Below, piece by piece: positions 33,988-43,455 of a DNA stretch of 64,000 nucleotides. The translations under genes were made by a program, and so were the position numbers. Position 1 is the stretch's first letter; every line of letters starts with the position of its first letter. The DNA comes from Parachryseolinea silvisoli (GTDB taxonomy: Bacteria > Bacteroidota > Bacteroidia > Cytophagales > Cyclobacteriaceae), in the NCBI RefSeq assembly GCF_021190955.1, contig NZ_JAIOAO010000001.1, forward strand, positions 744,001-808,000, written 5' to 3'. A model generated the notes under the pieces. The model saw nothing but the letters and a program-made list of their open reading frames with translations, was not told the DNA's origin and did not search any database.

Positions 33988-36900
33988 GTGACCAAATATT
34001 TCTATCGACTGATCTTCTTGTTGGCCACCGTCATCCCCGCCGGTACCTATGCCCAGAACTTTTCCGGGCACAACTGGTACTTTGGCAACCGGGGCATACG
34101 GTTTAGCCGCGGCGACAATTCCGTTTCACTCATCACCAACCGCTACACCGGTCCTTTCGACACGGGTGCCGGTGGTACGGCGGTCGTCTCTGATCCGTAC
34201 ACGGGTACGCTGTTGTTTTATACCGACGGCGTGAACGTCATCGATGCCTCCCACCAGGTTGCGCCAGGCGGCCCGATGAACGGTATTAACACCCGCAACC
34301 AGTCGGTGGCGGTCTGTAAGAATTCTTCGTTCCCCGGCGAGTACTACATCTTCTATGCCACCGCCGGCGGTGGTGTGCAATATGCCCTGTTCGACTCTAC
34401 CGCCATGGGCAACGGTACGGCCTTTGGCCAACCGCCGCTGGGCGAGCTGGAGAGCGTGAACAATACCATCACAGGACTACCGACGGGGCTGTCAGAGGGC
34501 ATGATCATGTTGCCCGATCCCAACTCCAACGGCTATTGGCTGGTGCTGCATGCCTCCGCATCCGCAACCTACCATTTTGTCAAAGTCGACAACTTCGGCG
34601 TGAACTATACCGGTGCTGTGACGGCGGGTACCATCAACGATGCCGTCAACTTCTCGTATCATCCGGGCTCACAAACCCTGGGCGTCTCGCCGCGCGAAGC
34701 AGGCCGCAGCATTGAGCTGGCCACCATCACATTTACGGGGGCCCAAACAGTGCCAACGCTCGCGGTTACGTCGGTGCCAAACTCCAGCTCACCAACGGTC
34801 AACGGCATCTACGATACCGAGTTCAGCAGCAGCGGCCGCTACCTCTACGCATCGCGCACCACCGGTGGCACCGGTGACGTCGTACAATACGACTTAAAAC
34901 CCGACGCCACACCGCCCCCGGCGCCGGCATCAGTCCTCACGGCCTCCGCCCCTACCGCAAGTTTTGGCTTGCAAATGGGCCCCGACAGCGTGTTGTATTA
35001 CCTCTATCGCTCCGGCGGCAACGTGCTGCTGGGCGGCTTTACCAATACCGACACCATTGCGTCGGAAGTGGACTATGACGCCAGCATCTTTGCCGGCAAC
35101 TTCGGCGCCCAACAGTTCCCATCGTTCGCGCCGTTTGACAGCGTCAACTGGATGCTGGACTTTACGATCGACGGTACCTGCGCCAACTCCAACATTTCGT
35201 TCTTCCCCACCGTCAAGCCGCAGGCAGACAGCCTCGTGTGGACCTTTGGCGATGGCGGCACTTCCAGCGAATGGAGCCCGGTATATAACTACCCCGACGA
35301 AGGTGCTTATACGGTAACCATGAAGGCTTATCTGAACGGTCAGGTTGATAGCGTTCAGCATCCGCTGACGATCCAACCGTTCGACGCGCAGATCAGCCTG
35401 GTGCAAGACACCACGGCGTGTAGCTGCGAGCTGCCTTTTCCGAAGGCTAATCCTCTGCCACCCAATCCACCTTCCAGTGTCAACCCGTGTAACCGCTTTA
35501 CACTGACGGCACAGATCAATGCCGGTAGCGGCGGAACGCCGAGCTGGCAATGGTACGGCCCCGCGGGCCCAATCGGCTCGCCGTCTTCAGGCACCACCGC
35601 CACGCTGCAACCCGACTCCGCCGGATATTATTTCCTGGTGGCCACCGTCGGCTCTTGCCAGACATCGGCCGGTGTAAACATCAAAGAATACAACGTACAA
35701 GACCAACGCGCTAACATCTGGTACTTTGGTAATAATGCAGGGATAGACTTTAACCCGGTATTTGATAATCCGCCGGGAGCCCCCGAAGCCATTAGTAACC
35801 CGGTGATGGACGCCCTGGAAGGAACCTCCACCATCTCCGACCGCAACGGCCAGGTAATCTTCTTTACCGATGGCAATACCGTCTGGAACCATGACTTCGA
35901 TGTTGTCGGTACCAACATTGGCGGCTTAAACGGCAACTCTTCGCAAGCAGCGCTGATCATTCCGGTACCGGGCGACGAGACATTGTACTATATCTTCACC
36001 ACCGAAGAGATCCCGGGTACAGGCACGTACCGCCTGGCCTATTCGCTCTACGACATCAAGCTGAACTTCCCGACAGGCGGTCTGCGTGCGTCGAACGTTA
36101 CACTCTTTACCCGTAGCACCGAACGCATCACCGGGAATGAGAACTGGCTGATCGCGCACGAGTACGGTAACAACATCTTCCGCGCGTACCGCATTACCAC
36201 TGCCGGTATCGACAACCCGATCTTCTCGGGCATTGGTTCGGATCATAACATTGCCTTCCCTGCCAACGCAGAAGGCTACATGCGTCTCGGCCCGCAGAAC
36301 CGCCTGGCCGTGCCGATTTCTACGCCGGGAGTTTCCAACGTCGTCGAAGTCTTTGACTTCATCGACTCGGCGGGTACGGTAACAAACCTGCGCACCATCA
36401 ACATGAACACCACGGCCGGGCAGGCCTATGGTGTCGAGTTTGGTGCCGGAGGGAACAAACTGTACGTTTCGTTACTAGGCTCTCCGTCCAAACTCTACGA
36501 ATACGCATTCGACTCCCTGGGCATACCACGTCAGCCGAGCGCCACCCCGCGCATGTCTGATGCCGACTATCCGCAAGGACTGGGCGCCATTGTGATGGGC
36601 CCGGATCAACAGATCTATGTAGCTGTCAAAGACCAGCCCGCCCTGGGCGTTATCACCGTCGTACCGGACACCGCGCGGGCATCGACTTTCCAAATTGATG
36701 CTTTCCCGCTGGTGGGTGGCACCGTGAGCCGCCTGGGCCTGCCGAACTTTATCCAGATCATTTCAGATGCACCGCAGGGACCGTCCATTGCGCATACGGG
36801 CGAGTGTTTAGGCTCTCCCACAAACTTTACCGGCTCAGGCACCGACCCGATCGACGTCCTGACGTGGTCCTTTGGTGACGGTGGTGGCGAGTCAGGCATC

Positions 36901-39297
36901 AACCTGACCGAAGTAGAACATACCTACGCCAACCCCGGGACATACTACGTGGTGCTGAGCATCAGCAACCGTTGCATAGGCCCCGTCGCCATCATGCGTG
37001 ATACTGTGATCATCAATCCGCTACCGCCGGATCCGTCTACAACGTTATCACTGTGTCAACCGCCGATGGTGATCGATGCGAACCCCACCGACACCCCGGG
37101 TCTGACATATCTGTGGGAAGATGGGGAGACAACCGAAACCCTTACCATCAGCGAAGCGCGCACGTACTTCGTTACCGTTACCAGCACAGTCACCGGCTGT
37201 AGCGTAGAAGGCACGATCCGTGTAAACCCGGCCCTCGTCACAATCAACCTCGGTCCGGACGCCGTCGTTTGCTCGGCACCCAACACCGGCCAGACGTTGA
37301 ACACGGGCATTAACATTAACAATCACCAATGGTCACTGAACGGCGCCAACCTGGGTAACACCGGCCCGACACAGCCGGTAGACTTCTCGACAGCCGGCAC
37401 ATTTACGTACATCGTTTCGTATACGGACCCGAATCCTCCTGGCTGCTTTGCACGTGATACCATTACATTTACGGTGAACCAATCGCCTACAGTCACGCTC
37501 ACTTCCGGCGGTCCCATTGCGTGCGCGGCCAACACAGGTCAGCTTACAGCGGTGGTAACACAAAGCACCAATTATTTCTATAGTTTCACCGGGCCCACAG
37601 CGATCCCCAACGGTACCTCGCCCATCGCGGCTCCGTTTACGGGCCTGACGGCCGGTACGTATACCATCACCGTCAACGATCAGGCCACAGGCTGCCCGGC
37701 CGGGGCCACGGAAACGATCAACGGCATGGGTACACCTACCATTACGGATGTGAATACAGCAGTCTGTCTCACGCAGCCGCAGCAAGTAACGATCACCTCG
37801 ACAACTTCGCCGTTCTCCACCGCCGATGTATATATCATACAGGATGCAGGTACCGGAACAGCGATTGGAACACCGCAAAATGTACCTGCGGCTGGATTAA
37901 GTTTCCAGACCGCCCAGGCATTGCCTCCTGGTAACTATAACATAACCGTATACATCGGTGGCGCACCTCCTGCCGGCTGTCCGACAGGCGCGTCCATCAC
38001 GCTCAACCAAGGCCCGCAAATCCCGAACGCAAGCATTGACGTTAGCGCGCTCTGTACAACGCAACAGCTCACGGCTTTACCGGCCGGAGCGGTGAGCTAT
38101 ACCTGGAGTAGCGTCCCTGCGGGCGTAACGGGCACGGGCCAGACGATCCCTGTAGCAACGGTTGCCCCGGGACAATACGCGGTGACTGTATTAATCAACG
38201 ACGGCGTCAACTGTCCGACAAATGCTACGGTCAATATCTCGATTGAGCCTGCGTTTCATCCTGAAATCCTCCCGTACGATCCTTGTACGAACCCCGTGAT
38301 CCTGACCGGCACCGTGAACAGTGTACAACCGCCTGCCAGTTACTTCTATACCTGGACTGGCCCTCCCGGCAGTGGCATTACCGCTTCCGGCATGCAGCTC
38401 GTAGCGACAGTGGAAGGTGACTATACGTTGCGTGCACAAAACCCTACGTCGGGTTGTTTCGGCGTCCCAGATGCAGTCGTAGAAGATGTGCGTCTGCTCG
38501 GCCCGCTGACAGTAGTGATCGCACCGCCAACTGACCCGCCATGCGACAACGCGCCATTCACGCTCGTGGCACAACCTAGCCGCAACGTGTTAACGTATCA
38601 ATGGGCGCTGAACAGCACTGACATCAGCGGCCAAACCACCGCACAGCTTGTCGACCAGCGCGCCGCAGGCCTCTACGGAGTGAAAGTAAGCGACGGTCGC
38701 TGTGAGGCCTCCGCTACGTTACAGATCTTCCTGGCGCCTTCTTCACCGGGCCTCATGCAAGACAACTTCGTGATATGCCCTGACCCGGGCGCACCTGTCA
38801 ATGTTCAAACGGCCACGCTTTATCCGGGGCCTGGCTTCGCCAGCTACGATTGGTACGAGCTCGTCGGTACCAACGAGTCGTCGCTCAACTTCTACGACAC
38901 GGCCTATATTGCCAGCGCAGCCGGTCGCTACCGCGTGCGCCTGGAGAACCAATTCGGTTGCGAGACCTCCGACGATGCCGTAGTAGAAGTGAACTGCGAC
39001 CCGGTCATCAACGCGCCGAACGCCTTCCGTCCCACGAGCGGGCTAAACGCCAACCAGATGTTCCAGATCTTTACGTTCTATGTATCGGACGAAGGATTCC
39101 AGATCTATATCTTCAACCGCTGGGGAGAAATGGTCTATGAATCAAACGACCTCACGTTTGCCTGGAACGGCGGCTATAAAAACAACGCCGGCCAGCTGAT
39201 GCCCGCCGGTACATACTCGTATGTGCTGAAGTATAAAAGCAAAGAAGAAAACGCCTCCACCCGCGAAAAACGCGGCGGCGTATTGCTGTTGCGATAA
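33988..39297 (+). CDS. Giant PKD-domain surface protein with T9SS type B sorting domain (1769 aa)
   Basis: The start is GTG; the signal peptide ends at GTYAQ (~22). Two long homologous modules open with NWYFGNRGIRF and IWYFGNNAGIDF, each with SDPYTGTLLFYTDG- or SDRNGQVIFFTDG-type blocks and a propeller-like character. Each is followed by a PKD domain (VWTFGDGGTSSEW..YPDEGAYTV; LTWSFGDGGGESG..ANPGTYYV). The region from ~1030 to 1650 is a series of Thr/Gly/Pro-rich Ig-like repeats with regular cysteines. The C-terminus (APNAFRPTSGLNANQMFQIF, IYIFNRWGEMVYES, LMPAGTYSYVLKY) is a type B sorting domain. It probably acts as a cell-surface adhesin or gliding protein exported with the adjacent PorP/SprF partner. 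Confidence 0.93.
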   Translation: MTKYFYRLIFLLATVIPAGTYAQNFSGHNWYFGNRGIRFSRGDNSVSLITNRYTGPFDTGAGGTAVVSDPYTGTLLFYTDGVNVIDASHQVAPGGPMNGINTRNQSVAVCKNSSFPGEYYIFYATAGGGVQYALFDSTAMGNGTAFGQPPLGELESVNNTITGLPTGLSEGMIMLPDPNSNGYWLVLHASASATYHFVKVDNFGVNYTGAVTAGTINDAVNFSYHPGSQTLGVSPREAGRSIELATITFTGAQTVPTLAVTSVPNSSSPTVNGIYDTEFSSSGRYLYASRTTGGTGDVVQYDLKPDATPPPAPASVLTASAPTASFGLQMGPDSVLYYLYRSGGNVLLGGFTNTDTIASEVDYDASIFAGNFGAQQFPSFAPFDSVNWMLDFTIDGTCANSNISFFPTVKPQADSLVWTFGDGGTSSEWSPVYNYPDEGAYTVTMKAYLNGQVDSVQHPLTIQPFDAQISLVQDTTACSCELPFPKANPLPPNPPSSVNPCNRFTLTAQINAGSGGTPSWQWYGPAGPIGSPSSGTTATLQPDSAGYYFLVATVGSCQTSAGVNIKEYNVQDQRANIWYFGNNAGIDFNPVFDNPPGAPEAISNPVMDALEGTSTISDRNGQVIFFTDGNTVWNHDFDVVGTNIGGLNGNSSQAALIIPVPGDETLYYIFTTEEIPGTGTYRLAYSLYDIKLNFPTGGLRASNVTLFTRSTERITGNENWLIAHEYGNNIFRAYRITTAGIDNPIFSGIGSDHNIAFPANAEGYMRLGPQNRLAVPISTPGVSNVVEVFDFIDSAGTVTNLRTINMNTTAGQAYGVEFGAGGNKLYVSLLGSPSKLYEYAFDSLGIPRQPSATPRMSDADYPQGLGAIVMGPDQQIYVAVKDQPALGVITVVPDTARASTFQIDAFPLVGGTVSRLGLPNFIQIISDAPQGPSIAHTGECLGSPTNFTGSGTDPIDVLTWSFGDGGGESGINLTEVEHTYANPGTYYVVLSISNRCIGPVAIMRDTVIINPLPPDPSTTLSLCQPPMVIDANPTDTPGLTYLWEDGETTETLTISEARTYFVTVTSTVTGCSVEGTIRVNPALVTINLGPDAVVCSAPNTGQTLNTGININNHQWSLNGANLGNTGPTQPVDFSTAGTFTYIVSYTDPNPPGCFARDTITFTVNQSPTVTLTSGGPIACAANTGQLTAVVTQSTNYFYSFTGPTAIPNGTSPIAAPFTGLTAGTYTITVNDQATGCPAGATETINGMGTPTITDVNTAVCLTQPQQVTITSTTSPFSTADVYIIQDAGTGTAIGTPQNVPAAGLSFQTAQALPPGNYNITVYIGGAPPAGCPTGASITLNQGPQIPNASIDVSALCTTQQLTALPAGAVSYTWSSVPAGVTGTGQTIPVATVAPGQYAVTVLINDGVNCPTNATVNISIEPAFHPEILPYDPCTNPVILTGTVNSVQPPASYFYTWTGPPGSGITASGMQLVATVEGDYTLRAQNPTSGCFGVPDAVVEDVRLLGPLTVVIAPPTDPPCDNAPFTLVAQPSRNVLTYQWALNSTDISGQTTAQLVDQRAAGLYGVKVSDGRCEASATLQIFLAPSSPGLMQDNFVICPDPGAPVNVQTATLYPGPGFASYDWYELVGTNESSLNFYDTAYIASAAGRYRVRLENQFGCETSDDAVVEVNCDPVINAPNAFRPTSGLNANQMFQIFTFYVSDEGFQIYIFNRWGEMVYESNDLTFAWNGGYKNNAGQLMPAGTYSYVLKYKSKEENASTREKRGGVLLLR

Positions 39298-39329
39298 CAC
39301 ACGACACGGTCATCGCTGACACGTATCTG

Positions 39330-39372
39330 CCGGGCTCCGCGCATCTCTGATGCCGGAGCCCGGTTCTTTTTT
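39330..39372 (+). terminator. Terminator of the giant surface protein gene
   Basis: Perfect 10-bp arms CCGGGCTCCG / CGGAGCCCGG followed by TTCTTTTTTA, about 35 bases after the stop codon. Confidence 0.9.
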
Positions 39373-39474
39373 ACCCCTCGTCAGAAGCACACAGACACAC
39401 TTGCGCGCTTCATTGGTTATTGAGGATTGTTTTTCTAACTATGCAAGGAACACAATCCTGGATCCACTATACCT

Positions 39475-41118
39475 ATGAAAAAACTACTCTATGTCGCCCT
39501 GGCGTGGCTGCTGCTGGCAGCCTGCGCCAAGGAAAAAAAGCCGGTCGACCCCGCCGACTTCCACATCATTCCCAAACCTGCCTCCCTGACCCCCGGCACC
39601 GAAGTACTCGACTGGGACAATAAGAAAATTGCCATCATCGCTAAAACCGCCGACGAAAAGAACGTCGGTAACTTGCTGGCCGAATTTCTCAAAACCAAAA
39701 ATCTCAACGCTACAGTAGCCGAGTTCTCGGACGACGCCGACAAGATCGCCCTCTATACCGCCGAAGATCCAGCCCTGGGCAACGAAGGCTATAAACTGGT
39801 AGTAGATGAAAAAGGCGTAAGCCTGACTGCCGCCGCGGGCGCCGGGTTGTTTTATGGCATACAAACCCTATTGCAGCTCATTCCTGAAAACGGTAAGACC
39901 GTACCCTATGTGACCATCACCGATCAACCGCGCTTTGCCTATCGTGGTCTTCACCTCGACGTAAGCCGCCACATGTTCCCACCCGAGTTTATCAAAAAGT
40001 ATATCGACCTGCTGGCGCACCACAAATTCAACCGCTTTCACTGGCACCTGACGGAAGACCAGGGTTGGCGCATCGAGATCAAAAAATATCCGAAGCTGCA
40101 GGAGATCGCAGCGTACCGTAAAGAGACCGTGATTGGCCACGCCCGAGACGCCGATCCCAAGAACCCGAAAGATTTCGACGGCAAACGCTACGGAGGCTAC
40201 TATACCCAAGAGGAAGTAAAAGACATTATCAAATACGCGGCTGACCGTTACGTGACCATTATCCCCGAAATAGAAATGCCCGGCCATGCGCTGGCAGCCT
40301 TGTCTGCCTATCCCGAGCTGGGTTGTACCGGTGGCCCCTACCAGGCCGCCACCACGTTTGGGGTATTCGACGATGTATTCTGCGCCGGTAAGGAAGAGAC
40401 ATTCACGTTCCTGGAAGGTGTACTCGACGAAGTCATCACGCTCTTCCCCGGCAAATACATTCACATCGGTGGGGACGAGTGTCCCAAAGACAAATGGGAG
40501 GTCTGCCCGCATTGCAAAAAACGCATGAAGGCCGAGAACCGTAAGAACACACACGAGCTACAGAGCTACTTCATTCAGCGCATCGAAAAATACATCAATA
40601 GCAAAAACCGCCAGATCATTGGCTGGGATGAGATCCTGGAAGGTGGCCTGGCACCGAACGCTACCGTCATGAGCTGGCGTGGCGAAGAAGGTGGTATCGC
40701 GGCGGCCAAACAAAACCACGACGTAATCATGACACCGACAGGATGGTGTTATTTCGACTACTACCAGGACACCACCAGCGAGAACGAGCCCCTGGCCATT
40801 GGTGGCTACCTGCCCGTGAGCAAAGTATATTCCTACGAGCCCATCCCGGCCGTGCTGACCGCCGACGAGGCCAAGCATATCCTGGGTGTTCAGGCCAACC
40901 TGTGGACCGAATATATTCCCACTCCCGAGCACGTAGAGTATATGATGTACCCGCGCGCCTGCGCCATGGCCGAGGTCGCATGGACGGCGAAAGAGAACCG
41001 CAACTATGAGGACTTTTTAACCCGCCTCGATACCCACTTTAAACACCTTGACGCCTGGGATGTGCACTATGCGAAACACCTGCAGCACGCCGGTGACAGC
41101 ACGGTCTCAAAGAAATAA
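39475..41118 (+). CDS. Beta-N-acetylhexosaminidase (GH20) lipoprotein
   Basis: A 547-residue secreted enzyme with lipobox LLAAC (Cys ~18), so it is anchored to an outer membrane face. An N-terminal GH20b domain (~25-150) precedes the GH20 barrel, which starts at PRFAYRGLHLDVSRHMFPPE. The catalytic pair Asp334-Glu335 is in HIGGDECPKDKW, for substrate-assisted cleavage of terminal GlcNAc or GalNAc. Aromatic substrate-binding residues occur in GWDEILEGG, PTGWCYFDYYQ and VQANLWTEYI. It likely trims chitin, glycoprotein or peptidoglycan-derived amino sugars. It is transcribed alone. Confidence 0.95.
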   Translation: MKKLLYVALAWLLLAACAKEKKPVDPADFHIIPKPASLTPGTEVLDWDNKKIAIIAKTADEKNVGNLLAEFLKTKNLNATVAEFSDDADKIALYTAEDPALGNEGYKLVVDEKGVSLTAAAGAGLFYGIQTLLQLIPENGKTVPYVTITDQPRFAYRGLHLDVSRHMFPPEFIKKYIDLLAHHKFNRFHWHLTEDQGWRIEIKKYPKLQEIAAYRKETVIGHARDADPKNPKDFDGKRYGGYYTQEEVKDIIKYAADRYVTIIPEIEMPGHALAALSAYPELGCTGGPYQAATTFGVFDDVFCAGKEETFTFLEGVLDEVITLFPGKYIHIGGDECPKDKWEVCPHCKKRMKAENRKNTHELQSYFIQRIEKYINSKNRQIIGWDEILEGGLAPNATVMSWRGEEGGIAAAKQNHDVIMTPTGWCYFDYYQDTTSENEPLAIGGYLPVSKVYSYEPIPAVLTADEAKHILGVQANLWTEYIPTPEHVEYMMYPRACAMAEVAWTAKENRNYEDFLTRLDTHFKHLDAWDVHYAKHLQHAGDSTVSKK

Positions 41119-41182
41119 TTGGCCGCTTACAGACGGAATACGGCAACCTTTTGTGCTTTCCATGCGGTTTCCGTTTAACTTG

Positions 41183-41220
41183 GAGCCTGTTAACCAAAAA
41201 AGTTGACAGGCTCTATTTTT
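41183..41220 (+). terminator. Terminator of the hexosaminidase gene
   Basis: GAGCCTGTTAAC pairs with GTTGACAGGCTC (one T-G pair), A-rich loop, followed by TATTTTT. It abuts and partly overlaps the -33 region of the next gene. Confidence 0.85.
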
Positions 41221-41251
41221 GATAGGCTTTATCGATTAAACGTATATTTTG
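41215..41251 (+). promoter_or_regulatory. Promoter-like element of the 115-aa secreted protein
   Basis: TTTTTG around 41216-41221 followed after about 20 bases by TATATTTTG (41243-41251), one base longer than TAnnTTTG. The ATG is 6 bases beyond, so the transcript would be nearly leaderless. Confidence 0.4.
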
Positions 41252-41256
41252 CGACT

Positions 41257-41604
41257 ATGAAACAATCATTCAAACTCCTGGGAGCCGCTGCCATTGTGCT
41301 GGTGGCCATGAGCTTTCAAATTATCAAAACACAGCTCACCGTGACCATCCGCAACGAGCTGGGCAACACCGAGCAAGGTGTCAGCGTACAGCTTTTTGAA
41401 ACGGAAGAAGACTATAAGAACGAAACCAACGTCGCCGCACAAGGTGTGACCGATGCGAAAGGCGTGGTAAAACTGAAAGAGCTAAAGGCCGTATCGTATT
41501 ATGTTCTGGCCAAAAAAGACGACAAAGATAACTTTGGCGGCGGCGAGCAAACCGGCAAGCTGGAAGCCAACCGCATTAACAAAGTAACAGTCGTCATTCA
41601 GTAA
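41257..41604 (+). CDS. Small secreted protein with a carboxypeptidase-regulatory-like domain
   Basis: A 115-residue protein with signal-like N-terminus (LLGAAAIVLVAMSFQ). The rest (LTVTIRNELGNTEQGVSVQL, TDAKGVVKLKELKAVSYYVL) resembles the CarboxypepD_reg/SpaA Greek-key beta-sandwich common in Bacteroidota exported proteins. No catalytic residues are apparent. The ATG at 41257 is chosen because it follows the promoter-like box and begins the hydrophobic segment. Confidence 0.75.
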   Translation: MKQSFKLLGAAAIVLVAMSFQIIKTQLTVTIRNELGNTEQGVSVQLFETEEDYKNETNVAAQGVTDAKGVVKLKELKAVSYYVLAKKDDKDNFGGGEQTGKLEANRINKVTVVIQ

Positions 41605-41631
41605 CAACTTTAGACTGCGAAGCAGGCTCCA

Positions 41632-41668
41632 CCTCCCGTCGGCTACCGGCGGGAGGTTTATTTTTTTC
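41632..41668 (+). terminator. Terminator of the 115-aa protein gene
   Basis: Eleven-bp stem CCTCCCGTCGG / CCGGCGGGAGG (one T-G pair) followed by TTTATTTTTTTC. Confidence 0.9.
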
Positions 41669-41684
41669 TTACCGACGCAACACC

Positions 41685-42224
41685 ATGTCCTCCACCGTAC
41701 CCCTCCTGCACGAAACCTTGCAAGCCTACAACAGCCGCTTTGCAGAAGAACAGGCGTTTCGCGAGCAATTTCTTTCCTTGCTCACCCATCCGCGTGCCTT
41801 TCACCGCGACCACCTGCCCGGCCACATTACGGGCTCCGCCTGGATCGTCGATAGCACGACAAAGGTTGTACTGCTCACCCACCACGCCAAGCTCAACAAA
41901 TGGCTGCAACCCGGTGGCCATGCCGATGGTGACCCCGACGTACAGCAGGTAGCGCTGCGGGAAGCATGGGAAGAGACCGGTCTAAAAAGCCTGCGCCTGC
42001 GCACACCGTTCATCTTCGACATCGACATTCACACCATACCGGCACGGAAAGACTTTCCCGAACACCTGCATTTCGATGTACGGTTTCTACTGGAGGCCGA
42101 CCGCGACGAACCCCTGGTCATTACCCACGAGTCAAATGATCTGCAGTGGGTAGCACTCGACAGGCTGGCAGACTACACCACCCAGCGCTCGATGCAGCGC
42201 ATGCGCGAAAAGCTACGGGACTAA
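41685..42224 (+). CDS. NUDIX hydrolase
   Basis: A 179-residue NUDIX enzyme. The box reads GGHADGDPDVQQVALREAWEETGL, with the metal-binding REAWEETG core intact and an Asp/Pro where the first Glu of GX5EX7 is usual. The N-terminal ~50 residues are a helical extension. It hydrolyses a nucleoside diphosphate linked to X; the substrate is not predictable. It is tail-to-tail with the 53-aa membrane protein, 2 bases apart. Confidence 0.9.
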   Translation: MSSTVPLLHETLQAYNSRFAEEQAFREQFLSLLTHPRAFHRDHLPGHITGSAWIVDSTTKVVLLTHHAKLNKWLQPGGHADGDPDVQQVALREAWEETGLKSLRLRTPFIFDIDIHTIPARKDFPEHLHFDVRFLLEADRDEPLVITHESNDLQWVALDRLADYTTQRSMQRMREKLRD

Positions 42225-42226
42225 CG

Positions 42227-42388
42227 TTACTTGCTGCTGATAAGCAGCAGTACGAAGCCTGCGGTCACCATCCAGAATTTATACCCCGAAATAAACGGGA
42301 TGGCCACCCAGCCCATGTACATCAGCACGGCCAGCGCGGCCAGAATAATAGCTATAATTTTTAAAACAGATCGCGTTTTATTGCTCAT
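42227..42388 (-). CDS. Small two-segment membrane protein (53 aa)
   Basis: A 53-residue protein reading MSNKTRSVLK, then a hydrophobic segment IIAIILAALAVLMYMGWVAI, a short loop ISGYKFW and a second hydrophobic segment MVTAGFVLLLIS. Clean start and stop, basic N-terminus and two predicted membrane helices support a real gene. I do not recognise a named family. It is divergent from the downstream tsaC-like gene, with 81 bases between starts. Confidence 0.7.
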   Translation of the reverse strand: MSNKTRSVLKIIAIILAALAVLMYMGWVAIPFISGYKFWMVTAGFVLLLISSK

Positions 42389-42456
42389 GGCAGGTATATA
42401 CAGGTTACAATTTTACAGGTGTAAAGGTGATGGTTTTAGTAGAAAAGAAAAAAAGG

Positions 42457-42464
42457 TAGTTTTG
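42457..42464 (+). promoter_or_regulatory. -7 box of the tsaC-like gene
   Basis: TAGTTTTG, exact TAnnTTTG, with the ATG only 5 bases after it, so the mRNA is probably leaderless or nearly so. Confidence 0.6.
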
Positions 42465-42469
42465 GGGCC

Positions 42470-43420
42470 ATGGCGGAAATCGGAACAGACATCGGCATAG
42501 CCAAAGCCCTACTCGAAGAAGCCCAGGTGGTGGCAATTCCGACGGAAACCGTTTACGGGCTGGCGGCCAATGCATTGTCAATCCCTGCCGTCACCCGCAT
42601 CTTTACGGTAAAAAACCGCCCGCAGTTCGATCCCCTCATTGTACATGTACCCAACCTGGCACGCGTACACGAATATGCGGAAGAAGTACCCGACACGCTG
42701 CACGCCCTGGCAGAACAATTCTGGCCCGGGCCCCTCACCCTGCTGCTGAAAAAACGCGCCGTCATTCCCGACCTCGTCACCTCGGGACTGGACACGGTCG
42801 GCATTCGCTGCCCCGACCACGCCCTGACCCGACAACTACTCGAAACCCTGTCCTTTCCATTAGCGGCGCCCAGCGCCAATCCCTTCGGATATGTAAGTCC
42901 CGTCACGCCGCAGCACGTCAACGATCAGCTCGGCGACCGCATACCCTATATTCTGGATGGCGGTCCTTGCCGCGTCGGCATTGAGTCAACAATCGTCGGT
43001 GTCGAGAACGGCCAGACGACTATATACCGCATGGGCGGCCTGAGCCTCGAAGACATCGAACGGGTAGTCGGCCCGGTACACGTACAGGCCCATTCATCAT
43101 CCAACCCCAAGGCGCCGGGCCAGCTCAAAAGCCACTATGCACCGGGCAAGCGACTGATCCTGGGCACGATCGAAGAATTACTGCAGCAGTACCCCGCGCA
43201 CCGCGCGGCGCTGCTGACCTTTCAAGCCGATTTCAACTCCCCCTATCAATTCATTCTCTCTCCCACCGGCAGCCTGACCGAGGCGGCGCAGCAGCTATTC
43301 ACGGCGTTGCGTGCCTTTGACAAAATGCCGGTAGACTTTATCCTGGCCGAGCTGGTACCCGACGAGGGCCTGGGGCGCGCCATCAACGACCGCTTGCGCC
43401 GCGCCGCCGCGGTTGATTAA
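42470..43420 (+). CDS. tsaC: L-threonylcarbamoyladenylate synthase (Sua5/YrdC type)
   Basis: A 316-residue enzyme that makes threonylcarbamoyl-AMP from threonine, bicarbonate and ATP for the t6A37 tRNA modification. The YrdC domain shows VVAIPTETVYGLAANAL, KNRPQFDPLIVHVPNL, FWPGPLTLLL and LAAPSANPFGYVSPV. The length and C-terminal ~110 residues (SHYAPGKRLILGT onward) mark the long Sua5 form. It is first of a probable tsaC-pfkA-map operon with short gaps. Confidence 0.94.
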   Translation: MAEIGTDIGIAKALLEEAQVVAIPTETVYGLAANALSIPAVTRIFTVKNRPQFDPLIVHVPNLARVHEYAEEVPDTLHALAEQFWPGPLTLLLKKRAVIPDLVTSGLDTVGIRCPDHALTRQLLETLSFPLAAPSANPFGYVSPVTPQHVNDQLGDRIPYILDGGPCRVGIESTIVGVENGQTTIYRMGGLSLEDIERVVGPVHVQAHSSSNPKAPGQLKSHYAPGKRLILGTIEELLQQYPAHRAALLTFQADFNSPYQFILSPTGSLTEAAQQLFTALRAFDKMPVDFILAELVPDEGLGRAINDRLRRAAAVD

Positions 43421-43455
43421 AATTGCGTACTTTAAACGTCGTAAGACGCAACGCT

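Noticed and set aside
41658-41921. 87-codon minus-strand ORF over the NUDIX start
   Set aside because: Overlaps a terminator and the NUDIX coding region and has no family signal.
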